Source: Trichoplusia ni (Eukaryota > Arthropoda > Insecta > Lepidoptera > Noctuidae). Taken from it: DNA of 64,000 nt. Both the position numbers and the translations under genes were made by a program. The notes under the pieces are model-generated. The model searched no databases. It worked only from the letters and a program-made list of their open reading frames with translations, and was not told where the DNA came from. The number at the start of each line of letters is the position of its first letter. Positions within the stretch are counted from its first letter, which is position 1. This document shows, piece after piece, positions 1 to 12,800 of this stretch. The stretch spans positions 620,001-684,000 of the forward strand of contig NC_039501.1 in NCBI RefSeq assembly GCF_003590095.1, in the 5' to 3' direction.

Positions 1-58
1 GCGCGTTCAAACAAACAAACAAACAAACTCTTCAGCTTTATATATTAGTATAGATAGA
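1..58 (-). repeat. end of a short interspersed repeat with (TTTG)n
   Basis: On the minus strand it reads CTAATATATAAAGCTGAAGA followed by TTTG units and GAACGCGC, the same start seen at 59041 and, in part, 52921. Cut by the window edge. Confidence 0.6.
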
Positions 59-844
59 TTAAACCTATTTGTGCGGAACCTTCACCATCATGAGTCTGAT
101 TCACACTTGATTAATTATTTGAATTCAAGATTTTAATAAATCGTACCTTTAAAGACTCTTAAAACTTATTTCAGACACAAAAGTCAATACTTGTAAGTTG
201 CAAGTCGTAATTATAAAATGTTTCAACGCATTTTAGAATTAAAAGGCTAAGTTTAGACTTTAAGTTCAGTCTAAGCCTTGGTATCTACATATAATGTACG
301 CATTTTAATTTGTTAGAGAATATTAATTATTTAAAGCGAATCTTTGATGTGCGAGAGCTATTTTAATTACTTTGATCTCTACCATTTTGCTAAAGCATCA
401 AATGTTTTAGGATTCATTATAAGAATTATTTCGGTCTTGGAGTACGCGCGTATGAAAAGCCTAGATTAGTTTGATGTATTTTGTTTTTAAGTTAATGTAA
501 TACCTCTTATGTTAAGTAAAGATTTGCTTAGTTTTTTAATTCTATTATAGTATTTTCTTTGACTAGACTTTTGTTTGTATTTTATAGACCGATTGAATAT
601 CTGACTTCTACAATATTTTAGACACAATCAATTAAACTGAATAGATTTGTCATAGCGTGAATACTTGAGCTTTACATCCAATTTAACTAGTTCAATTGTT
701 ATGATAATAAAACAAATGACAGCGGTATCCAACCCTCGGTAGGAGAAGTGGTTGATATACGAGTAGACAGTCAACAGTATCTACTTGTGTGAGTTATCAT
801 ATTAACAAATGTATTTCTCTTTTGTTTCATGTCTGGATAAGCAG

Positions 845-862
845 CAGAGTGACGTGGAAACG
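845..862 (+). CDS. candidate 18-nt microexon (QSDVET) upstream of the first clear Ig exon
   Basis: The segment reads Q-S-D-V-E-T, starts after a pyrimidine-rich stretch ending in tandem AG acceptors (GCAGCAG, allowing 15, 18 or 21 nt) and ends at a consensus donor GTAAGT at 863. Its phase (0 in, 0 out) fits directly onto the exon at 3525, giving SDVET-EDTTFTTKSS, a plausible E-F strand of the Ig domain. No protein-level support is available, so the call rests on splice signals and phase only. Confidence 0.45.
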
Positions 863-3800
863 GTAAGTGAAATATGATATATATTATAACATTTTTTTTT
901 CTCTAGCTTACTGTGTCCCACTGCTGGGCAAAGGCCTCCCCCAGATCCTTCCACGACTCTCTATTCTGGGCCGCATGGAACCAGCCTGCGCGGTAAGCGT
1001 TAAGGTCGTCTCGCCACTGCTTCCTAGGTATTATTACATAATTATTGAAAATTATAATTACAGTCAAATTAATTAAACTGTATTACCTAGTGGTTTCTTA
1101 GGTTTACGCGAATGTTAGACATTGAAATGAAACTACTTTTACGGATTTTATCGCGGTTTAATTTTAGATTTTAGTTCCCGACGTTTCGAAACCTTTGCAG
1201 GTATCATGGTCACGGGCAGACTGAGATGGCGTTCGTCTTGACAGAAGATGTTGCTCGTTCTACCTTCATATTTTAATTAATTATTTGTGGTCCGACCTAC
1301 GCAGTATGAGCTCACTGTGTCTTGATGTATTACCTAGTAAAATTCTTAGATCTAATACCTTCTTGAGTCCATTTTCACAAATATTCTATGGATTTTGTTG
1401 ATGAAATACTGTTACGATTAAAACCGTAGCTCCTCATATAAACCTTATTATGACTAATCGCAAAAGAGAGATCTGGAAGATCACCGAGGCATTTGCTGTG
1501 GGATCGAAAACATGCTGTATAAAAAAAAAATTGACACGGATAGAAAATTCTTTCTTTTAATTTTTTTTCTATTATATTTTAAATAGTCTAAAGAGTTTGT
1601 TACTAGAATAGTAATGATTGCAACCATAGCTCCTCATTTAGCCGTTTTGTTCGGGACCATTTGAAATAGTATTTAATCAGTCGACTATTGAATAGTTTCT
1701 ATTCAATAAAATTAGATTTTCCGTTCACTTTGCAATCGTAATGATCTATAATTATCAGCTTTAAACGTTGTTATAAAATCATGTTTAATCGTTGAGCTTT
1801 TGATTTTATTTGCTATTTTTTTCAATGGATGTAATGAGTTGAATAAATGTTTAGTAAAATATATTTTTTTCAATTCTTAATTCTCAATTCTTTATTATAG
1901 CATTCCATGCTGTTCTGTTTAATTCCCATTTGTCTATATTTGTATTCCTAAAGTGTTAAATAAAAAATAAAATAGAAATAGGTTTTATTAAAAATTAAAT
2001 TATGTTTTTGTCTTTTCTTAGCTACATTTGACATTCGACTTTTGTCTACGAACTAAGTCTTACCCACTTTTTGCTTTGTAGATCTTTAACCAATTAAAAT
2101 AAACGTCTTCACTGAAACTTTTGTAAATAATTAGTTAGAACAAAAAGCACACACGATAATTACTGTCGGCCCTAAACCCTGTTATTTTCTATGCATATTT
2201 AATTAATAAGCATTTACATTGCAAATGTTAAACGGGATAAATTCTAGAGGTCGCTTCAATAGATGAGACTATTTTAGAATTAGTTGTCACCAAAGTAAGA
2301 AAACTTCATAAAATATTAGTTTAAATCTATATGGTCTTTTATGGATGGTTAAAGTAAGAATCTAATGAAAATAAATATTCTAAATACCGTCTTGGGTAGC
2401 CAGTTGCCTATCAGTAACATTTTATCTTAAATAGTCCAGCCGCATTGGAGATTTGTCAGGACAAACGGACTGACAAGAAAACAACACGAAAAACAAAAAA
2501 AAATTAAGCATTTTTTATCGTATTAGTTCACATTATTAGGCTATTGCCTCCCCCTTCTCTTCCGAAACTTCTCAAACTCTTACAACTCTCTTACATTTCT
2601 GGCTTCGTACGTTTTCATACCTGACAGGATCGTCACACCACCTACTCCATTGATGACCTTCAACGCTGTCCGTCCTCTGCGCTCTAGTTAGAATAAAATA
2701 GGTTTTTATTTGCATAGACAGTTGTAGACAATAGGCATTATATGATGAATAATAAAAACTTAAGAGACCAGATAATATCTTCTTATTTATTCTCTTTTCG
2801 ATGACTACAATACTTCAACGAAAACTTGCAACTAGGTCCGTTTTGAAGCCGCTTCATTAAACTGTATATCTTCGACGAAACTTTTCACAAAGACGCCCTG
2901 ACAGTTTGAGATTGTGCCCCCAAGGGGAAACAGAATTTAAAATTCCAACCCCTAACTGTTATAATAATTATATTATAAATTATGGGACTATGAATAACTA
3001 AATTATGGCCGGCTTTGGCTTATTTTAGTGGACGGTAATTATTAAATGTGTTACTATCGGCGTCTTGCATTATAAATAGGAAAACTGTTGAGTTAACGTT
3101 AAAGGTTTTATTATTTCCGAACATATGGGAGTTTATGAACAAACATGAGTTTTCTCAATTATTCATCGATATTAATGGGAGACGGAGCTCTGTTAATAAT
3201 TTAATTGAGTAAAGGATAACTTTAAATTTACGTATTTGAGCAGAAAAAACTATTAAAAAGTGCTTCAAAGTTCAGAAAACTAAGCTAAAAATGTGTTGAA
3301 AATTGTAGAAAGTAGAAATGTCCCGCGGAATTTTATTTATCTATTTCTCTTTTATGTACTCGTTTATCAATAAGCTCGCCTTCTTGGAGACTTAGACAAA
3401 TACAAGTAACCATTTTTAAGTTTCATAAAGGAAGAATTTACTACCGTATATCTCTAATACCCAATGTTTTATCAACAGCATCTTTGAATGCATAGTCTAA
3501 GCTATCAAATCACTTCAATTCCAGGAGGACACAACCTTCACGACTAAGTCGAGTCTAATCTTCGAGGCGACCCGCTTCGAGAACGGCCAGAAGTTCCATT
3601 GTGAGGCAGCCAATGAGGTCACCGTAGAGACCAAGGACCAACCCATGCATGCTACTAAAGAACTTGAGATTTGGTGTAAGTATATTGTTCATTTCGTCCA
3701 AAAAGGTAGGAAGATATTTTGATGAAATGAGATTGTATCTGTATCAAAAAGGTTTTATATTGGTTTTGTAGTATCTGTATAAAGGAGATGCCCATCTCTT

Positions 3801-6800
3801 AACTGTGATAAGTGATGATGTTATGTCAGAATGTTGTAACACGGTTTGAGAGTATTTACTTTTTTTAGCAATTATCGCGAGACTGATTCAATTTAAATAA
3901 TGCAACGGTTTACTCACGCGTATTTATCGGTAGAGCCCGACTAGTTTCCTTAATCATGAGCTGACGCTCTTTATCAAAAAACTACCGAAGAACAAAATTT
4001 AATCCTTGTGTCGTGGTTTTCAAACATTCAAGTCACATGCTCGAAAACACCTAGATGGAGAAGAAGAAGCATTTGCCGATAGAACAGTAGCTTGTCCTAA
4101 GCGGGAATCGAAACCGCGACCGCGACCCCCGTGCAGTGGGCATAACGCGGCGACTCGGCAATCTGAAATATTTTCTAAATTAAAATACTTAAATAAGGAC
4201 GTATATTATCGTCCTTATTTAAGTCTTTTACATGACTACTTTATTTCAGAATTTTATCTGTTAATTCTGTGCGCCTAGCTTTTTCTCCCAGTCTTAAAAT
4301 CTTATCTTCAAATAGAATGTTTTAATTTACGAATGCAAATACTTAACTAGAAATCTTATTCAAAATTCCATTGAATAAGTCTAGGCCAAAAATTTCACAT
4401 AGTATCTTAAAACATTGTTCTATTCTTTTCAGATCCCCCAATCGTTCGTGTGGAACCAAAGAATATAACAGTCGTTGAAGGATCGAAGCTGCTTCTAAAA
4501 TGTGAATACGAAAGCAATCCATCCTCACTACTTGATGTCATTTGGTAAGTAACCAGTTTTTCTACTGTTTGTATGTCTATTTGTAAAGAACTTTGATTCA
4601 CCTGTATGGTGATCACGCGATAAATTAGATGAGAATTTACTACCAATATCTTGTGGATGGCATTCGAATCGGAATGATGTAAATCGTACCTATGTATCCT
4701 AAATAAGGATCGTTCATATTGAATTTCAAAATTAGCTTATCCATAAAAAGTATAGATTAGATTAGAATATTCTTTATTGTACACCATGGAATTACAGCAG
4801 TGATGCTTAATACATACAATGTTAGGGTTAGTATACTATTTTATGCATTATTAAACATCACAACTAACTCTTTATAACAGCATTTTATATTGATAGGTGA
4901 TAACTTTACCAGTCCTTTACTACTTCCACTCATTTAAATCATCCATCACTGCAGGTACCGTAACGGCGAGCGCGTGCCAGTGAACAACACGAGTCACTAC
5001 GAGGGCGGCACCACCAATCAGCACTCGCTCATCATCCTGGACGCCAACGGCAGTGACATGGGCAACTACACGTGCGTCCTCAGCAACGTCGTCGGGAACG
5101 GTAGCAGTGAGGATAGCATCGATGTCAATGTTCTATGTAAGTTCTGAGTAAAAAACCTAGGTTAAAAAAATCCTATTGGTGCAAAGGCGTCTTCCCGTAA
5201 AAAGACAAAAGGAGGCATTGATCAGACTTGCTCAATGCACCTTCTGAGACCAATATAGTTCAGATGTAGAGCCATATACTGTCAAACCTAAAACTTATAA
5301 GACAAAATTACAGGAGCCTACTAAAGTTTTAAATAGATGCGGTGATATTGTTCAACGTGTTGATGATGTGTTCAATCATCATAATTTTATTCAAAAAATA
5401 TATACATTCAAAAATCTTGCTTCAGTATTTTTAAACCTAATCCCATTACAATATTTTCAGTAGCCAAGTGCTATTTCTCCATTAACCATCACTTTCTAAT
5501 TCCAGTCAAACCCCAAGTACGACTCACCATGAGTTCTCCAAGCCCCATCTTGGAGACAGATCATAAGAACGTGACGCTGACGTGTGAGGTGGTCTCCGGC
5601 AACCCGCCACTCCTGGACGAGGTCATCTGGTATCTGGATGGAGAGGTGCTGAAGCATCTGCCTGAGTGCAATGATACTGAGGGTGAAGGTATGTATTGTT
5701 AATTAACTATTCTGATTGCCTTAGTATGAAAAATGTTAGACTTACATGAAGACTAAACATTCGTAACATATGGGCGCCATCGAATCAGCTCCATTTTTAT
5801 TGGGCATTTCATTCATGCGACCCGATGGGTTTACTACCATTCGAATCACAAGAGACGAGACCTTAAGTGGAGGCGCCAAGTCTACAAAAGCATTATAAGA
5901 CGCCCTCCCAGCTTGATGGACCGATGATCAAAAAACGTAGCTCGCTTGGACTGGATGCTGATAGCGGAAAACTGGGTGTTATGGCTCGACGCGTGGAAGT
6001 CTTGTATTCGGCATCGAACTTCTATAGGCTGAACTGCTATCGACGAATCACACCCAGATTATAAACAAGCATTCACAGATCACATCAATCTATGTGGCCT
6101 ATGCCACTCACCTGTCTATTCATTTACTTCGAGTTTCTACAACTGATTGAAGTTAAGGGCAAAATAACATTAATCTTGTTTATAATTCCAGAAAACTTAT
6201 GCAACGAAGTGGATCCATCGATGCTGCTACTCCAGGACACCACGAAGAGTTTCCACGGGAACTACTCGTGCAAGGGAAAGAACTACGCCGGATGGGGAAA
6301 CGAGAGTGCCAAGACTGAGCTGATTGTTAATTGTAAGTAGTATGTTTTGTATTCGTAGTCAAATACCACAGAAAGTGCAATTTTAATGAACCAGGAAAAG
6401 GCGTAGTTTAAAAAAAGGGGTCTTTTGGGGTCACTAGGAGGAGAACTGTTCGTGTATGTACAATGAGTTTAGCTTCTTATCAACGTCTCACTAACGCAGG
6501 TATTTCAGAGACCCCAAAATTAGTTAGCCATGGAGTATGATAATACTCCAAAACACAGACTAATCTAATTTAGTCTTAAACATTATCATATATTTTTGCT
6601 TTCAGATCCACCTGGTCCAGCGAAACTAACATACTCTCCGTGGCGGGTCGTGAAAGGCAAGAGTTTGGTGCTCAGCTGTAGCATAAAGGAGAAAGGGCGA
6701 CCTGAAGCACATCGGTAAGCTTGTTAGAATTTCTTTGATGTCTTCAATGTTGTTTCGTGATATTTTTCCACGTAAAATTTAAAGATTTTTGTAAAAAGAC

Positions 6801-9800
6801 ATCTTGTGCCTTTATCAAAAAGTAAATAATGATAATGAGGAAAAATTATACTCAAGACTAGAAGGGACTTAGAAGGTGGAAGTACCTCTGTCTAACCGAT
6901 GACTGAATTGAGTTTGGAGAAACTTGTGTTATGTGTATACGCCATAGTCTCATACTCGTTCTTTTTAACGGGACGACCTATTTTCCATAAATCCTGCATT
7001 ATAGGTACCCAAATCAAATATAACCAAGTCAAATACTTCCTTAACATTGTTTCTATTATTCTCAGATTCCGTTGGACCCGCGGCGGTCGGCTAGTCAGTG
7101 ACATCGTTTCTCAGAATTGGACCATAGACCCAGTGACTCTAGACCACAGAACCAACCTGTCCTGTCGAGGGATCAACGCAGGCGGTGAAGGAGAACAAGC
7201 TTTTACTTCTATTGATGTTTTGGGTGAGTACGAAGATAATGAGCTTAGGGTTGTTGATAGAAAAGAACAAAAAAAAATGAATAATATTGAGATAGATACT
7301 TTGAATTTATCTTATAGTAAGGCGTATTATGGTATATCCGATTTAAGACTGTTTTAGATCAGTGGGTGTTTAGTTCTGGAGTTATTAATTTTACTAATAA
7401 TCAATTGTATGTAACAATACGCGTATCGTGTGTATTTAATGTTGAAAACTTCAGGTATAATATCTCCTTTGAGGTTTATTACAAAACAGAATATTAGAAA
7501 ATATGTGTTAATATCGAGCTTATTAATTTTCCAGCACCACCCAGTTTCAAATATGCAATGAATCACTACAGTGGAGCGTTATATAAATCACAGGTGAGGT
7601 TTAAACATGTTTTGTTTACTAAGATATAGTATATTACATAGTACAGTACTTTAGTTGTTTAAAAATGCGGGAAGCCAAAAAATAATACTGAGATGACATG
7701 AACCATCGTTGGATTTGTATATTAGCATTTAGTTCTCACGCGACACGTGACCATTTACTCGTAGCTGGACCCTAACTAAGTAATCAATTTCTATGTTTAC
7801 TACAACCAGCTTTTATTTTTTGTTTCCCGCTTGCAGCAGATATAAAATATAAAAGTAGAAAAGTAAAATATATTTTTCTTACCCCACTTTTCTTTTCATT
7901 ATTTTTTATTAATGTTGTTGCTAACTGCTACTTTGCAATACTTAAAGGTTTCGTAGGTATTCATTGATTTCATTGCTGACCCTGGCATATAAGAGTTGCA
8001 ATGACGGGCATGTATTGCTTGCTAGTCCCATTAAACAAATGCCAATCCACGAAATTTCTCTACTATTATATTTCCGAATTTCTATCAGCAAGAATGTTAA
8101 GATTTTATTCTCTTTTTAGAACATTTCGCTATCATGCACGGTGGAATGTGCGCCGTTGTGCAGCGTGCAGTGGCTGAAGGATGGCCAGCTCATCGACCCT
8201 CAGAAGACAGACCGGTACTATGTGGTGGAGAGACAGATAGAGCCGCAAGTCAATAGGAATGACTTCGAGGCTACAGAGTCAACTTTAGTAAGTACTGATA
8301 ATTTACCTTAGGTTGATCTAAAGATATTTAAGGCAAATATGGAGTGGTTTAGGTCACCTTGCTAATGACTACGAAATTGACATGCTACTCTCATTCCACT
8401 CAACAATGGCAAAAACATCATCTTCAGGCTTATAACTTCCTATCGTTCTGCAAAACAGTCGTAAATATCGATTTAGTAAAAAAAATAACTTAGATAGTGC
8501 TACGACGATATTCCTGTAGAGATAGATGCCTTATTTTGGTAAGACCGGGAATCCCTATGGACATTCCTTAGGGGAGGAAAAGATTAATGTCAGACATTAG
8601 CGAAACCTAAACCTCCGTGCAACGTCGTCCACCTTTTGGTGTCGTTGAATGGTTTTTTTTGCGCTCCTTGATACTTTGTAGTGAAGATCCTCCTCCTATG
8701 TGTATGTACCCTCCCGCAGCACTGGAACATGTCGGCGTGGCCGGGGCGCGCGCTGGACCGCGCGGCGGACACGGCCAGCTACACGTGCCGCTCCTCGCGC
8801 AACCTCGCCGGCCCGCCCGTCAACAGCACCACCAAGTTCGCCGTCGAGTGTGAGTCTAACTTCTCCTGATTAGATATCTTAACTCTTTTATAGTGGTTTC
8901 TTAGGTTTACGCGAATGTTAGACATTGAAATGAAACTTCTTTTACGGATTTTGTCACGGTTTAATTTTAGATTTTAGTTCCCGACGTTTCGACACCCTTG
9001 CAGGTATCATGGTCACGGGAAAAGACGATACTCTTTACTGCTTCAGTCTTAGTTTAGGCCCTATTTAAAAAGCAACTCTATTTGTTTTCGGAAACTTAAT
9101 ATAATTTTATCGAGTATCCGTGTCTTTTAATTCGTTTTTATATTGATTTTGATAAAAATGTGCTACAGAGTATTTAAGGTTGAAGTTTGAAATGTAATCA
9201 TATGAGTCCTTATTTTCAGATGAACCAGAAAACATTACAGTCACACCAAGTGTTGTGTCCGTCACCGAAAATGAGATTCCTGATAGAGTAGTGTGCTCAG
9301 CAAGGTAAGAGAACTGTTTTTATTCGTCTTGGCTTTACCGTATATGGTCTGAACCTGGCCTGGCTCATAGTAGGAGGATCGAGTTTAATTCCCGGTATCG
9401 ATATTTCTTATTCAAGTCCAATGAAACAGTCAATTTCTGCGGTCAAGATAACTGCATCAGTGTAGGTATTGGAAATTAAAAAATTTAAAAGGCATGTTTA
9501 TACGGGTCACTTCATAATGACTTCTCAGGAAAATCCCATTCATTGTGCTCCTTAACCTCAATTCATCGTTCTGGTGTATTTTCTATTTATTTACTTTCCT
9601 CTGCAGGGCAAATGCTCTTTACTCATACCATACCTCTGTACATAGCACCGATCCGGTAATCAAGTTATTAATTACTTCCTTAAAATTCCAGGGGCTTCCC
9701 AATGCCTTCATACGCGTGGCGCCGCGAGCACCCCAGCAAGGCGGGAGGCAAGGAGCATGGGAACAACTCCCTCATACTGTCATCATCGAACACACTGCTG

Positions 9801-12800
9801 CTGGGGCCAGTACAGAGGAAGGATGGCGGCAATTATGTCTGCGAAGCGTACAACAGACATGGATCTGTTAACACTACTGTATTTCTGGATGTTAGGTGTA
9901 AGTAACAATAATAACATCAAAACGCAATAATAAAAAGTAATTTTTAAAATCGCATCGGCAATCTTTATGATGAATGTAAATCTATTACGTAACGTAATAA
10001 CAGTACACTGAACGGATTCTTCAATAAAAAATGGAGTTCCACGAGGGAGCATTTGGGGTCCATAAACAATTAATTACATTAAAACATATTTTGACATATA
10101 GCATGTTTAAAAGAATGTAAATTATTTCCCAGTTGTTCCTGAATGCGGTATCAAACAGATCGAAATGAACGGAGACCAAGTACTAGTCTGCACAGCGCAC
10201 GCCAATCCTTCAACGGTAAGAAATGCATTCAAAATAAACAATTTCGTATAACAATGATTTTTAAACGACTACTAAATAAAAAGTATATACTGACCGCGGT
10301 AGTGTTGAGATCACCAAAGGCTAAAAGCAATTATAGGACAATAAAAAACACTTGATGATAATAAAGAAATTTTGATTATTCATTAAATATTTAAAAAAAT
10401 GGTAGTGTTTAGTAGTAGCGCTCAACAGAGTCGAAAGCTTTAGCAAAACCTACATTTTGACTATCCCAAATGTTTCAAAAGGAAATGGCAATGTACAATT
10501 TAGTATTCCTAAACCATATTCACACCAAATACTTATAAAAATATTTTATTTCCCCAGGTATCTTTCTCATGGAAGTTAAAAAATGACAACGACAGTCTAA
10601 CAGACGAGAAGATCTGGCAGCAAGGAATCCAGAGCTACCTGCGTCTTAGCACCAGCGTCGACGTGTACAGAACCTACCTGTGTTACGCGAACAACTCTGT
10701 CGGGATGTCCAGAGCTTGCGAGCGTGATGTTATGGGTAAGTGAAAAGCTTGGATTAGTAGTTCTTGTTTTGTCTGTTAACAGTTAAAAAAGTTTACTAAT
10801 AATAATAATTTCTTAATCTAACTCTGTAATAATCTTAAGTGATCAATTTTGGATTTCTAATTGAGTTGTATCTACAATGTTTTTAGTTTAAGTATATCCA
10901 TTAACATTATTAACATGTAGACAATAGATTAACATAATTAAAAGCATGGAAATTCGATATTTCCAGTAAAATTAGATCCTATGAGAATAGTTTAACAATT
11001 TTATCTGTAGTAAAAACATTTTTCTGGTTTACAGCCAACTTGGAAAGTTTTGGTAAGTGGGTTATGGAACTGGGTCATCATAATATTATGAAACTGTAAA
11101 TTCAATGGTGTTGGGTACTGATTGTGGGCGTAAAACCTTGCTATATGAATAAACGTTAATACCAAATTTTACTAGTGCTTGTGAAACGATATGCTTACAT
11201 ACTGCCTTGAAAAATATCAACCAAAATATCATACATTCAGAATCGAGCATACTATCCACTGCATAAATAGCCATGTGTTATAAGTAGCAACCTAAAATCT
11301 CTGTGCGCGATAACGCGTGGGTTCGAACACCGCGTGGTACAAGAAAGTCTGGGTATCTGGTGCATATGAACACTTGTGGAACGATCATAAGATTCAAAAT
11401 ACAAACCAATTATTTCTAAAATGATATTCAGTCTTGCTTAGTACTTACTTCTTAGACTTCATGTGTTTCATAAACTCTTCAGGTACAAAAGTCTGGTGGC
11501 GGGACCAGCAGAAGTTGATCCTCATTGGTGGGATCGCCCTCGCCATCCTCGTCATCACTGTGATCCTCTGCATCATCATCATTTGCATCTGCAGGCGGAT
11601 GAGGGCCAAGTCCAAGTGTAAGTCCACTTTTATCTTAAGCAAGTCCGTCTGTATGTCACATTGTATTAAATACATTATCGATAATGATGGTTATAGTAGC
11701 TTTTTCTGTTGGACTTATTTCATCATCGTTTTGTGTTGTTGCTATGGTATTAACAGCTTTATGAGTTGAGTGAGCGGTTTCTTAGAATTAATATTCACAT
11801 TTGAGATTATTTCTTAAATTTGAATTTACAATTTTTGTTGTTTTTCAACGTTACATACAGACTTGACTATAATCGCTTGATTGATTTTGTAACTTTTGTA
11901 TTTTTAAACTGTTTGTAATATAAAGCGTTTTAAATGTTAAATAACTAATTAATTTAATCATGTTTCCACATTTTATCGTTGTACAAAGTTTCAATGTTGT
12001 TCCTGTATTTAACAAGTATTAATTCCATGTGTATTTTAAAATTTCAATGTTTATCATCAAGAATGGCGAATTCATCATCATTTATATTAATATTAGATTT
12101 TTGTTCGGTTTTCCTTTTTTTGCAAAAACTAACTTTGTTTTCTTCATCCTATCTTTCCCGGATGCTGCTACTAAACACGACATCGTCAACTAACATACAA
12201 ACATATAGACAATAATCCGGTCGAATTAGAGGAGCGAGAGAAGTAAGTTTTTTCCTTTTTTTCCTTTATTTTTTGTTAATTTTATCTTTTTAGAATGTCT
12301 AGTACTAGTCATTTTCATAAATTCCTAGTTTATTTTATCGATTTTAGGTATTGTTGGAAAGATTTTCTTTTGTCTCATCACAAGCTTTGCAATTCTTTTT
12401 GTTTATCTATTATCACAATTTTTGAAAACTTTCTAACAATAAAAAAAAAAAACCTGCTCCGATTATTTTAATAGTTCGTAGAATTAGTGGTACCAAGAAA
12501 AAGATCCGTCATTAGTACTCACATATTTATTTATCCCTCACATATATTATTTTATTAACAAACAATATTTATTATGTTTATTTAGTAACAATAATTTTGC
12601 AGTTACGCCATTGGTCCGAGCCGATTCATGGCATACGTTATCAATGCCTCCCTCAAGGTCACCTGTAGTTGTCCCCATGCCGAGACCTTGACCTTAAGGG
12701 TCAAGGACATATCCAAGGTCACTGAGTTTGAGTTTGAGTGAAGTGCTATGCTTGGACCAACGGCTGATAATTTTGGTTGAAAAAAAAATTGTTGTTAATA

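Larger units (their letters stand above)
863..3524 (+). other. intron with repeat fragments
   Basis: Between the candidate microexon and the first clear Ig exon there is AT-rich DNA with no supported exon. It holds an RTE-like fragment (about 903-1025), a short interspersed repeat (about 1090-1320) and a GC-richer, C-rich block at about 2540-2690 that looks like a transposon remnant. The 62-residue-class open frames here are chance or repeat-derived. Confidence 0.6.

Noticed and set aside
6899..7357. 152-codon open frame
   Set aside because: Only 7066-7223 is exon (Ig domain D); the rest is intron read-through.
8590..8869. Open frames in other readings over the GC-rich Ig exon
   Set aside because: They are shadow frames of the 8720-8849 exon.
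11445..11675. 76-codon minus-strand open frame
   Set aside because: Antisense shadow of the transmembrane exon.
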